Source: Nitrospira_G sp035457545 (GTDB lineage Bacteria; Nitrospirota; Nitrospiria; Nitrospirales; Nitrospiraceae). Taken from it: a stretch of DNA of 12,538 nucleotides. The stretch is taken from the NCBI GenBank assembly GCA_035457545.1, contig DATIBM010000424.1, positions 1 through 12,538 on the forward strand, given 5' to 3'. Made by a program: the position numbers and the translations under genes. Below are positions 6,813 to 12,538 of the stretch, piece by piece. The notes under the pieces were generated by a model. That model saw only the letters and a program-made list of their open reading frames with translations, was not told where the DNA came from and did not search any database. Every line of letters begins with the position of its first letter. Position 1 is the stretch's first letter.

Positions 6813-7451
6813 TCAGAACTTGTTTGGAAACTGCTTGGCCAGGGCGCCGGTCAACGCATCGGCCACGACATAGATGTGTTGCTTCATGCCGTTCCAGGTC
6901 TCGGCTTCCCGCGCATACTCGCCGGCCTTCAACTGTTGGAATTGCGTGATGTGATGGGCCGCATGGGCCATGAGCAATCCGAGCACCGTATCCTTCGGCA
7001 GATAGGGATTGGCTCCGCTCAGGAATGTGGCGATTTCACCGGCATTGGCGGTGAGTTGCTTCATGGCCGCATCTTGCTGGGTGGGATTGCCCGCAACGGT
7101 CGCGTCCAAATGATCGCGAATCGCTCCGTAGTGACCGGCCAACAAGGCGAAGAGTTTGTCCGACGCCGGCTTGCCGTAGAACGGCTCCACCAACCGGGCG
7201 ATCTGTTCGGCATTAGTCACCACGCCCTTTTCAGCGACCTCTCGGGCCGCGGAATTCTTGTCCATCGTCGCGACCGCCACGTTGCGTATGGCCAAGATGT
7301 GTCCAAGCCACAGGTCGCGGAGCGCCTCCTTGGTGTCTACCACCTTGGCCGAGGGTGCCGCCGAGGGGGTGGTCGCCTGGGGGCTGTGCGTACAGGCCAC
7401 CGACGCGAGAACCACTATGAGTGCAGACAGTGAACGGATCACACGAGTCAT
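6813..7451 (-). CDS. Exported helical-bundle protein with conserved-looking histidines (possible lipoprotein)
   Basis: This 212-residue protein starts with an export signal, MTRVIRSLSALIVVLASVAC, where C20 in ASVAC could be a lipobox cysteine (the -3 position is Ser, so cleavage by signal peptidase I is also possible). A Ser/Pro/Ala linker follows. The mature part is helical with spaced histidines: LWLGHILAIRN, LLAGHYGAIRDH, LLMAHAAHHITQF and GMKQHIYV. The layout resembles DinB-like or other four-helix bundles that hold a metal with His from different helices, but I cannot name a family with certainty. ATG 7451-7449 is supported by AGGAGGT five bases upstream; a longer frame to 7520 lacks this. 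It is divergent from a SufR-like regulator, which may control it. A TTGACA/TACTCT promoter lies at 7499-7527. Confidence 0.75.
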   Translation of the reverse strand: MTRVIRSLSALIVVLASVACTHSPQATTPSAAPSAKVVDTKEALRDLWLGHILAIRNVAVATMDKNSAAREVAEKGVVTNAEQIARLVEPFYGKPASDKLFALLAGHYGAIRDHLDATVAGNPTQQDAAMKQLTANAGEIATFLSGANPYLPKDTVLGLLMAHAAHHITQFQQLKAGEYAREAETWNGMKQHIYVVADALTGALAKQFPNKF

Positions 7452-7498
7452 GAGAAACCTCCTGGGTTGAAAGAACGCCTTGATGCTTGAGAATGCGC

Positions 7499-7527
7499 AG
7501 AGTAGTCGCCAACACACCATTTGTCAA
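7499..7527 (-). promoter_or_regulatory. Predicted promoter of the exported protein gene
   Basis: On the minus strand, TTGACA (7527-7522), 17 bases, TACTCT (7504-7499). The transcript would start near 7492, about 41 bases before the ATG at 7451. The -35 abuts an AT-rich block (7528-7555), a natural place for regulator binding. Confidence 0.5.
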
Positions 7528-7582
7528 GTAATATATGTTATAAGTGCTGTAATAGACATTTGCGCAGTCCTTTCTGTATATT
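7528..7582 (+). promoter_or_regulatory. AT-rich divergent control region and possible promoter of the SufR-like gene
   Basis: This short stretch is far richer in A and T than its surroundings, with GTAATATATGTTATAAG (7528-7544) and a second GTAATA at 7549. TAGACA (7553-7558), 18 bases, TATATT (7577-7582) is a good sigma70-like match on the plus strand; the transcript would start about 14 bases before the ATG at 7603. The block lies between the two divergent promoters, so a regulator bound here could act on both. Confidence 0.4.
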
Positions 7583-7602
7583 TCGGATGGGGAAATTCTC
7601 GG

Positions 7603-8235
7603 ATGCGTCCTCAAGCCACTCGCCGGGAGCAGCTCTTGCGGTTGCTCTTGGAACGGAAAGCAGGCCTCACGGTAGAGGAGCTGGCGGGCCGCCTGCACAT
7701 CTCGCGGAATGCCGTGCGTCAGCACCTGACCTCCCTTGAGGCGGAAGGCCTCGTGACCAAAGGCGCGACGCAAGCCACGGGAGGAAGGCCGGAACAGTTG
7801 TATGTCCTGAGCACTGCCGGCAATGAGAGCTTTCCGCGCAAATATTCGTGGTTCTCGGAATTGCTATTGGATTCGCTCAGGACCGAGAAAGGAGAGGACG
7901 CGCTGATCGCGCGATTCGAGAGGCTGGGCAATCAAGTCGGGACACAGATGCAGGCCGCTCGCCGTCTACCGGAGAATCCTACGGAACGGGTAAAACACCT
8001 GGCGGCTGTCATGCAGGAGTTAGGGTATGAAGCCGAGTCGACGGAACCGTCGGGTCGCCAGCTTCCGATGATTGAGGCCACGAATTGTGTCTTTCACCAA
8101 CTCGCCGCTCGCTTTCCCGAGATCTGCCATTTTGATCTCGCCCTGCTCTCGACCTTCGTCGGGCGCCCCGTCGTGCATGACGAATGCATTGTCCGCGGCG
8201 GCCACGTTTGCCGGTTCAAGTTCAAACCTTCCTGA
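7603..8235 (+). CDS. SufR-like winged-helix regulator with a C-terminal four-cysteine Fe-S site
   Basis: This 210-residue protein starts with a winged-helix DNA-binding domain: REQLLRLLLERKAGLTVEEL, then HISRNAVRQHLTSLEAEGLV with the recognition helix at about 34-46, and a wing TGGRPEQLYVLS (59-70). The C-terminal half carries Cys162, Cys175, Cys195 and Cys203 in NCVFHQLAARFPEIC, ECIV and HVCRF. SufR proteins bind a [4Fe-4S] cluster with such cysteines and repress Fe-S assembly genes when it is loaded. The C-x12-C pair fits the family; the later cysteines are spaced x19 and x7 rather than the usual arrangement. No suf genes are in the window, so the target may be the divergent exported protein or itself. 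The start at 7603 was chosen because MRPQATRREQ opens the domain directly; an upstream ATG at 7480 adds 41 unrelated residues. Confidence 0.82.
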   Translation: MRPQATRREQLLRLLLERKAGLTVEELAGRLHISRNAVRQHLTSLEAEGLVTKGATQATGGRPEQLYVLSTAGNESFPRKYSWFSELLLDSLRTEKGEDALIARFERLGNQVGTQMQAARRLPENPTERVKHLAAVMQELGYEAESTEPSGRQLPMIEATNCVFHQLAARFPEICHFDLALLSTFVGRPVVHDECIVRGGHVCRFKFKPS

Positions 8236-8256
8236 GCGATTCAGCAAGCAATCGCT
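8235..8256 (+). terminator. Hairpin overlapping the stop of the SufR-like gene
   Basis: AGCGATT (8235-8241) and AATCGCT (8250-8256) pair exactly around an eight-base loop, starting in the last base of the stop codon. No T-run follows, so it may stabilise the 3' end or aid termination. Confidence 0.4.
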
Positions 8257-8326
8257 GCGGATGTCATCCTGCTCGCGGCACAGGGCATCCGGTCTCTCGA
8301 AATACGTGCATTTCCCCAACCTCCCG

Positions 8327-8355
8327 TTGACTCCTTCCTCTCCGACGAGTAGCCT
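8327..8355 (+). promoter_or_regulatory. Predicted promoter of the receiver-kinase gene
   Basis: TTGACT (8327-8332), 17 bases, TAGCCT (8350-8355). The -10 is identical to that before the GNAT gene and the spacing matches the other promoters here. The transcript would start near 8362, giving an unusually long leader of about 140 bases that includes a loose GCCCG/CGGGC hairpin (8369-8392). Confidence 0.42.
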
Positions 8356-8501
8356 GTCCGCAATTCTTGCCCGGTGAGTCTCCCGCACGGGCTGAGGCAT
8401 TCAGCATGTCCTCTCCGTTTTCCTTCGTCATCTTCCTCCTGATCTGCAGCAGATACACGATCGGTTAGTGATGGCTTCTTCGGGTCCGCCTGAAGGGAAC
8501 C

Positions 8502-9620
8502 ATGGGTATACGCATCCTTGTCGCCGATGATGAGCCGGACATTGTCTTGAGCCTCTCGGACCGGCTCAGTTGGTTGGGGCATGACGTGACCTCCGCCAGC
8601 GATGGACAAGCCGCCCTGACCGCGCTGGAGTCGCAACCGGCCGACCTCGTCTTCCTCGATATGGAAATGCCGCGCATGAGCGGCATTGAAGCCCTCAAGC
8701 ACATCAGGCGGCGCTGGCCGGACCTGCCGGTCATCATCCTGACTGCGCACGGCACGATTGGGCTGGCCGTGGAGGCCATGAAGGAAGGGGCCGTCGATTT
8801 CATCACCAAGCCGTTCGAATCCGGCCACCTGGACTCTATTATTGCCAAGGCACTGGAGCGGAACAAATTGACGGGCGAGATCACCAGGCTGCTGGGAGAG
8901 ATCAGTCACGATGTCAAGAATCTCCTGATGCCGCTTGTCACGGGCACGGACCTGCTCGCGGGCGAACTCGACGAGCTGTTCAAGAAATTGCCCGAGATCG
9001 AAGCGATCCGGGCCCAGGCCAGTCACGAGATATGCGACGAAGTCATCCGGATGTTGCGGAACACATCCGAGCGCATTCAGGGCCGGATGAAGGGGATTGC
9101 GGATTATGTCGCGGTTATCCGCGCGCCGCAGAAGTTTGAACCCTGCCACCTTGCCAAGGTCGCTGACAGCGTCGCGAAGTCATTGCGGGTGCTGTTGGAC
9201 CAGAAACAGATTGCGCTTCGGATGGAAGGGCTCGATGCCTTGCCGCCGATCATGGCCGACGAGCACCGGCTCTATTCAGCACTCTATAACCTGGTTCACA
9301 ATGCCATTCCGGAAGTTCCCCCGCTCGGCTCTATCACGATCCGCGGTGGCCTCGACGCAGCAGGCAGGTCCATCGTGCTCACCGTTCAAGACACAGGCAG
9401 GGGCATGCCGCCCGCGATCCGAGACAGTCTGTTCACAACCCGTGTCCTGAGCCGGAAAGCCGGCGGCACGGGGTTGGGCACGAAGATCGTCAAGGACGCG
9501 GTCGATGCTCACGGAGGACAGATTTCCGTGGAAAGTCAGGAAGGAACGGGCACGACGTTTGTGATCCGCCTCCCCGTTCACCCGCCGCCTGTCTCAGCGA
9601 AATCCGCGGGGTCTGCATGA
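8502..9620 (+). CDS. Receiver domain fused to histidine kinase core (cytoplasmic hybrid)
   Basis: This 372-residue protein has an N-terminal receiver domain (about 3-118): acidic pair D9/D10, phosphoacceptor D53 in VFLDMEMP, T81 in IILTAHG and K103 in FITKPF. A dimerisation/phosphotransfer region follows with EISHDVKNLLMP, giving H136 as the likely phosphohistidine. The ATPase domain has an N-box NLVHNA (263-268), DTGRGMP (297-303), FTTR and GGTGLGTKIV (321-330), ending in GTTFVIRLP. No membrane segment or sensory domain is present, so it is cytoplasmic and probably takes its input as phosphate or protein contact through the receiver, which then sets kinase activity. All catalytic residues are present. 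AAGGGAA lies just upstream of the ATG. No partner regulator is adjacent. Confidence 0.93.
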   Translation: MGIRILVADDEPDIVLSLSDRLSWLGHDVTSASDGQAALTALESQPADLVFLDMEMPRMSGIEALKHIRRRWPDLPVIILTAHGTIGLAVEAMKEGAVDFITKPFESGHLDSIIAKALERNKLTGEITRLLGEISHDVKNLLMPLVTGTDLLAGELDELFKKLPEIEAIRAQASHEICDEVIRMLRNTSERIQGRMKGIADYVAVIRAPQKFEPCHLAKVADSVAKSLRVLLDQKQIALRMEGLDALPPIMADEHRLYSALYNLVHNAIPEVPPLGSITIRGGLDAAGRSIVLTVQDTGRGMPPAIRDSLFTTRVLSRKAGGTGLGTKIVKDAVDAHGGQISVESQEGTGTTFVIRLPVHPPPVSAKSAGSA

Positions 9621-9721
9621 AAGGAAAGTGAAGAGGAGATCGGGCAGCCGATACCGTTTCACTGCGCGCGGCGGCGTACTCTCCCCTGCCCCAACACGCC
9701 GGCCATCACGTCGGGCCGCCG

Positions 9722-10138
9722 CTAATATCCCCGCCCGCTGCCGCTTCGTCCCATTCGGTCCATCGGCAAGGCCTCGTAACGCTGCTTGAGATCCGGGTGT
9801 TGGTCGAGATACTGCCGGACCGCCGTTTCATCGCCCAGCACCTCCCGGCTTCGGTTGCGGTATTCCTCCGCCGTCAGGCCGTAGGGCGCCAGCACCTTGG
9901 CTAGACGGGCATTGATGTCCTCCCGCATGTCGCGCATCTGCTCGGGGGACGGTCTGCCGCCCTCGCCGAATGACATCCCGCCGCGGTCTTTGAAATAGCC
10001 CGTCATCATCTCGCCGATGTCGATTCTCGCGCGGATGAACTTGTCGAGATCTGACTGGTCCGCGCCCCATGCAGGCCCGCCCAGCACCAGCACCGCCATC
10101 ATTCCCAGAACCGCCGTGATCCCTCTGTCTAAGGTCAT
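9722..10138 (-). CDS. Small secreted protein, unknown function
   Basis: This 138-residue protein starts MTLDRGITAVLGMMAVLVLG, a signal peptide with likely cleavage near GPAWG-ADQSD (about residue 25). The mature part is mostly helical and charged (DKFIRARIDIGEMMTGYFKD; PEQMRDMREDINARLAKVL; GLTAEEYRNRSREVL) and ends in LDQHPDLKQRYEALP and a Gly/Ser/Arg tail. It has no cysteine and no recognised motif. Two ATG codons lie in tandem; the second (10138-10136) was chosen because GGGAAGGGAG then sits at better spacing. It is probably periplasmic. It is divergent from the GNAT gene. Confidence 0.7.
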   Translation of the reverse strand: MTLDRGITAVLGMMAVLVLGGPAWGADQSDLDKFIRARIDIGEMMTGYFKDRGGMSFGEGGRPSPEQMRDMREDINARLAKVLAPYGLTAEEYRNRSREVLGDETAVRQYLDQHPDLKQRYEALPMDRMGRSGSGRGY

Positions 10139-10185
10139 CATGACTCCCTTCCCGTTGTTCACGTCCATCACTGTACACCAACTGC

Positions 10186-10201
10186 AATGAGCCGTCTCAT
10201 T
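10186..10201. promoter_or_regulatory. Short perfect inverted repeat upstream of the secreted protein
   Basis: AATGAG (10186-10191) and CTCATT (10196-10201) are exact inverted repeats with a CCGT centre, about 50 bases before the start of the secreted protein. It may be an operator or a leader hairpin. No clear promoter could be matched to it. Confidence 0.3.
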
Positions 10202-10266
10202 CTCTGCCACCTTAACGGTTTGCCGCCCGGCAGAGCAAGGAGGACCGCCGAGCCCGCGATGTCCTG

Positions 10267-10295
10267 TTGACATCATCCTTCCCGAAACGTAGCCT
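10267..10295 (+). promoter_or_regulatory. Predicted promoter of the GNAT gene
   Basis: TTGACA (10267-10272), 17 bases, TAGCCT (10290-10295). The transcript would start near 10302, about 57 bases before the ATG at 10359. Confidence 0.48.
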
Positions 10296-10313
10296 TCGTC
10301 GCTGTCGCGTTCA

Positions 10314-10328
10314 TTCGGATCATCCGAA
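10314..10328. promoter_or_regulatory. Operator-like palindrome in the GNAT leader
   Basis: TTCGGATCATCCGAA is a perfect 6-bp inverted repeat around a three-base centre. It lies just downstream of the predicted transcription start and 30 bases before the GNAT ATG, where a bound repressor would block transcription. Confidence 0.35.
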
Positions 10329-10358
10329 CAGGAGTCTATTCACGAGGAGGCGCCGTTC

Positions 10359-11216
10359 ATGCAAGTGAGATTCCGGTCGGGAACCGCCGAGGATGCCCAA
10401 TCCTGCGGCATAATCTGTTTCGAATCGTTCAAGGCCATCGCCGAGCAGCATAATTTTCCTCCGGACTTCCCTTCTCCGGACATCGCGGTCGGCCTTCTGC
10501 ACTCCGTCATGTCGCGAGCGGACGTCTATTCGGTCATCGCGGAGATCGACGGTCGGATTGTCGGCAGCAACTTCCTCTGGGAGAATGCCGCCATTGCCGG
10601 GGTGGGCCCGATCACCGTCCATCCGTCCGCCCAGAACGGGTCGATCGGCCGCCGGTTGATGGAACATGTCCTGAGCAGGGCGCACACGCAACGGTTCGCG
10701 GGCGTGCGGTTGGTGCAGGCCGCCTATCACAACCGTTCGCTCTCGATGTACACCAAGCTGGGTTTCGATGCGCGCGAGCCGCTCTCGACCCTGCAGGGTC
10801 CTGCGCTGAAGCTGACTTTGCCGGGCTATGTCGTCCGGAAGGCGACGGAGGGGGATCTAGAGGCCTGTAATCGCCTATGCCGTCAGGTCCATGGCCACGA
10901 TCGCGCCCGCGAACTGCTCGACGCGATCAAGCAAGACACGGCCATGGTCGTGGAACATGACGGTCGTCTGACGGGTTATGCGACCTCTATCGGGTTTTTC
11001 GGACACGCGGTCGGCCGGACAAATGAAGAGCTGAAGGCGCTGATCGGCGCAGCCCCGGCCTTTCTCGGACCAGGATTCCTACTTCCCACCAGGAACGCCG
11101 AGCTGTTCCGTTGGTGCCTTGAGCAAGGCCTGCGCGTGGTCCAGCCGATGACCTTGATGAGCCAAGGCCTCTACCAGAAACCGCTGGGGGCCTTTCTCCC
11201 TTCGGTCCTGTACTGA
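10359..11216 (+). CDS. GNAT family N-acetyltransferase with second C-terminal GNAT-like domain
   Basis: This 285-residue protein has an N-terminal GNAT domain (about 2-150) that moves an acetyl group from acetyl-CoA to an amine. The acetyl-CoA loop is visible as ITVHPSAQNGSIGRRLMEHV (85-104), after the substrate-side strand VYSVIAEIDGRIVGSNFLW; YHNRSLSMYTKLGF (123-136) is the typical last helix and strand. From about 157 (YVVRKATEGDLEACNRLCRQ) a second GNAT-like domain begins, with MVVEHDGRLTGYATSIGFF (196-214). This part seems to lack its own clear acetyl-CoA loop, as in two-domain GNAT proteins where only the first is catalytic. The acceptor is unknown. GAGGAGG lies eight bases before the ATG. 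The gene stands alone, with its own predicted promoter and a palindrome in its leader. Confidence 0.88.
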   Translation: MQVRFRSGTAEDAQSCGIICFESFKAIAEQHNFPPDFPSPDIAVGLLHSVMSRADVYSVIAEIDGRIVGSNFLWENAAIAGVGPITVHPSAQNGSIGRRLMEHVLSRAHTQRFAGVRLVQAAYHNRSLSMYTKLGFDAREPLSTLQGPALKLTLPGYVVRKATEGDLEACNRLCRQVHGHDRARELLDAIKQDTAMVVEHDGRLTGYATSIGFFGHAVGRTNEELKALIGAAPAFLGPGFLLPTRNAELFRWCLEQGLRVVQPMTLMSQGLYQKPLGAFLPSVLY

Positions 11217-11276
11217 CCGCCGGATAATACCAAAGCGAAATAACGACGGATTTGGCAAAGAAGAACCTCTCCGGCT

Positions 11277-11292
11277 GAAATACCGGCATTTC
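11277..11292. promoter_or_regulatory. Imperfect palindrome upstream of the last kinase promoter
   Basis: GAAAT (11277-11281) and ATTTC (11288-11292) flank an ACCGGC centre, giving a near-perfect palindrome about 14 bases upstream of the predicted -35. It could be an activator site or, for the GNAT transcript, a weak 3' hairpin. Confidence 0.3.
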
Positions 11293-11305
11293 GCATGACC
11301 TGCTG

Positions 11306-11334
11306 TTGACAGCCGGTGCGTTGACCAGTACCCT
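11306..11334 (+). promoter_or_regulatory. Predicted promoter of the six-TM kinase gene
   Basis: TTGACA (11306-11311), 17 bases, TACCCT (11329-11334). The transcript would start near 11341, ahead of the small leader frame at 11365 and the kinase start at 11435. Confidence 0.48.
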
Positions 11335-11364
11335 TTCCTCGCCTCCCACCTCACGGGGAACTCC

Positions 11365-11451
11365 ATGTCCGTCCCGCTTGTCTCCTCTTCACTGGTGTCG
11401 CTCCGACACCACCGCGTCGCACTGTTTCGAGACCATGCTCATGCATGCTGA
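11365..11451 (+). CDS. Possible 28-residue leader peptide overlapping the kinase start
   Basis: The ATG at 11365 follows GGGGA at good spacing and opens a frame beginning MSVPLVSSSLVSLRHHRVAL, ending at TGA 11449-11451. This overlaps the kinase start (11435 or 11441) in another frame. The kinase itself has no clear ribosome binding site, so its translation may be coupled to this frame. It could equally be chance, or mark a frame error near the kinase start. Confidence 0.3.
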   Translation: MSVPLVSSSLVSLRHHRVALFRDHAHAC

Positions 11452-12538
11452 GGCCGGCGATCTCAGCCCATTCGACGAATGGCGGCGCGCCTTCGCCAGA
11501 GACCGTCTCCGCACGTTGTACTATCTCGGCCTCGTGGCCAATCCCGTGTTCCTGTTGTCCGATCTCCTGTTCTATCGAGATCATTGGCCGGTACTCCTGA
11601 CCCTCCGAGTGCTCCTTCAAACCGGGCTGCTTGGCATGTTCCTGTTGTTCGTGCGACGACGGACCGCGGTCAACCCGCGAGTCCCGCTGATCGCCTGGGT
11701 GGTCATTGCCAATGTCTGCGTGGCCCATATGACGGTGAGCTTAGGGGGCTTCACATCGCCCTATTACAGCGGGCTGAATCTCGTGTTGCTTGCAGCCGCC
11801 GTGATCGTGCCGATTTCCTGGCTCAGCCATCTGTCGGCTCAAGCCGTGACGCTCGTCTATTACTACGGCATCAATCTCCTGGGCCCTCTCCCGCCCGGAG
11901 CGGAGGCGGCGGCCGTTCAGAACTCCTTCTTCCTGATCTGGACCTGCGTGGCCTGTCTCTTTTCGGTCTCCCTCTACGAGAAGCTGCAAGCCGCCGAATT
12001 CCAGGCGCGGCTCTCGGAGCGGAGGGCCCGCGAGGAACTCGAAATCTCGCATCGCAAGCTGCTGGAACTGGATCGGCTGAAGGATCAATTCTTCGCCAAT
12101 ATCAGTCACGAGTTTCGCACTCCGCTCACGGTCAGCCTGGGAGCCTTCAGAACCCTGTCCAAGACGTCGCTGCCCCCGGAAGCCCTCACGGTCGTCCAAT
12201 CCGGGCTGCGGAACACTTCACGCCTCTTGTTTCTGATCAATGAGCTGCTGGAGCTGGCCCGGTTCGAGAGCGGACGGGCCAACCTGAGAACCGTCTGCGT
12301 GGATCTGGTGTCGCTGGTCAAGAACGTGGCCGCCAATTTTGAATCGTCGGAGCGGCAGCGGGTCTTCTTAGAAGGAGCCTCGCAACCTCTCCCGGCCAAG
12401 ATCGATGTTCGCAAGATGACCAAAGTGGTCTATAACCTCCTGGCGAACGCGTTCAAGTTCAGCGACCCGGAGGAGGGCAAGGTCTGGATCCGCCTGGCGC
12501 CGGAGGAGCGGCGCATTTCGATCGAGATCCGTGACAAC
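11435..12538 (+). CDS. Six-TM sensor histidine kinase, cut by window end
   Basis: The frame runs open from the ATG at 11435 to the last base (368 residues seen). The N-terminal 185 residues hold about six membrane segments: roughly 28-47, 53-73, 86-101, 114-130, 137-150 and 165-183. There is no large extracytoplasmic domain, so sensing is probably in or at the membrane. A coiled coil follows (YEKLQAAEFQARLSERRA; ELEISHRKLLELDRLKDQF). The HisKA domain has FFANISHEFRTPL with phospho-His H225. The ATPase domain begins with VYNLLANAFKFS (N334/N338), and the window ends at IEIRDN, where the D-x-G-x-G box starts. The rest of the ATPase and any receiver domain are outside. The start is uncertain: ATG 11435 and 11441 are both weak in ribosome binding site, and a small leader frame overlaps them. 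Confidence 0.88.
   Translation, partial: MLMHAEAGDLSPFDEWRRAFARDRLRTLYYLGLVANPVFLLSDLLFYRDHWPVLLTLRVLLQTGLLGMFLLFVRRRTAVNPRVPLIAWVVIANVCVAHMTVSLGGFTSPYYSGLNLVLLAAAVIVPISWLSHLSAQAVTLVYYYGINLLGPLPPGAEAAAVQNSFFLIWTCVACLFSVSLYEKLQAAEFQARLSERRAREELEISHRKLLELDRLKDQFFANISHEFRTPLTVSLGAFRTLSKTSLPPEALTVVQSGLRNTSRLLFLINELLELARFESGRANLRTVCVDLVSLVKNVAANFESSERQRVFLEGASQPLPAKIDVRKMTKVVYNLLANAFKFSDPEEGKVWIRLAPEERRISIEIRDN

Noticed and set aside
8241..9149. Long minus-strand frame of 302 codons opposite the receiver-kinase
   Set aside because: It runs antisense to a fully supported gene, and its product has no recognisable domain.
11479..12243. Long plus-strand frame of 254 codons
   Set aside because: It overlaps the histidine kinase, whose frame has clear HisKA and ATPase motifs. 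The alternative product is Arg/Ser/Pro-rich with no recognisable fold, as expected from GC-rich shadow frames.
1..12538. CRISPR array, tRNA, rRNA or known riboswitch
   Set aside because: No regular short repeats with spacers, no cloverleaf with a CCA end and T-loop, and no recognised riboswitch core were seen on either strand by eye.

Overview
This is a 12.5 kb bacterial chromosome-like window. Most of it is GC-rich by eye, with GC-rich codon use and Shine-Dalgarno-led genes. The mix of genes is a GMC oxidoreductase with a four-cysteine cluster, a DUF4382-type lipoprotein, a SufR-like Fe-S regulator, a receiver/histidine-kinase fusion and a multi-TM histidine kinase. This mix would fit an environmental Gram-negative such as Nitrospirota (Nitrospira-like), but that assignment is inference and no rRNA or other marker gene is present. 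Both ends of the window cut through genes.

Layout. Positions 1-1140 (minus) hold the N-terminal 380 residues of a GMC-family flavin oxidoreductase. Positions 1426-2029 (minus) hold a complete vapBC toxin-antitoxin pair, flanked by two diverged direct copies of a roughly 65-base repeat. The right-hand copy sits inside a strong 13-bp inverted repeat. Positions 2666-3529 (plus) hold a lower-GC all-helical orphan protein with one membrane segment, which looks horizontally acquired. Positions 3650-6165 hold a dead VOC/glyoxalase gene in two pieces, about 2.1 kb apart, with a DUF4382 lipoprotein gene (4291-5529) between them. Positions 6151-6432 (minus) hold a small two-TM protein. Positions 6813-7451 (minus) and 7603-8235 (plus) are a divergent pair: an exported, His-containing helical protein and a SufR-like winged-helix Fe-S regulator. 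Positions 8502-9620 (plus) encode a receiver domain fused to a histidine-kinase core. Positions 9722-10138 (minus) hold a small secreted protein, 10359-11216 (plus) a GNAT acetyltransferase, and 11435-12538 (plus) a six-TM histidine kinase cut by the window end.

Most genes here are single transcription units facing in varied directions; only vapB-vapC is clearly an operon. Five genes or operons (vapBC, the exported protein, the receiver-kinase, the GNAT, and the last kinase) have the same promoter shape upstream: TTGAC(A/T), exactly 17 bases, then TA(C/G)(C/T)CT. This lets start sites be proposed and suggests one housekeeping sigma factor serving all of them.

No CRISPR array, tRNA, rRNA, transposase or phage gene was seen. 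The least explained parts are the structured repeat around vapBC, the orphan 287-residue protein, and the split VOC gene.
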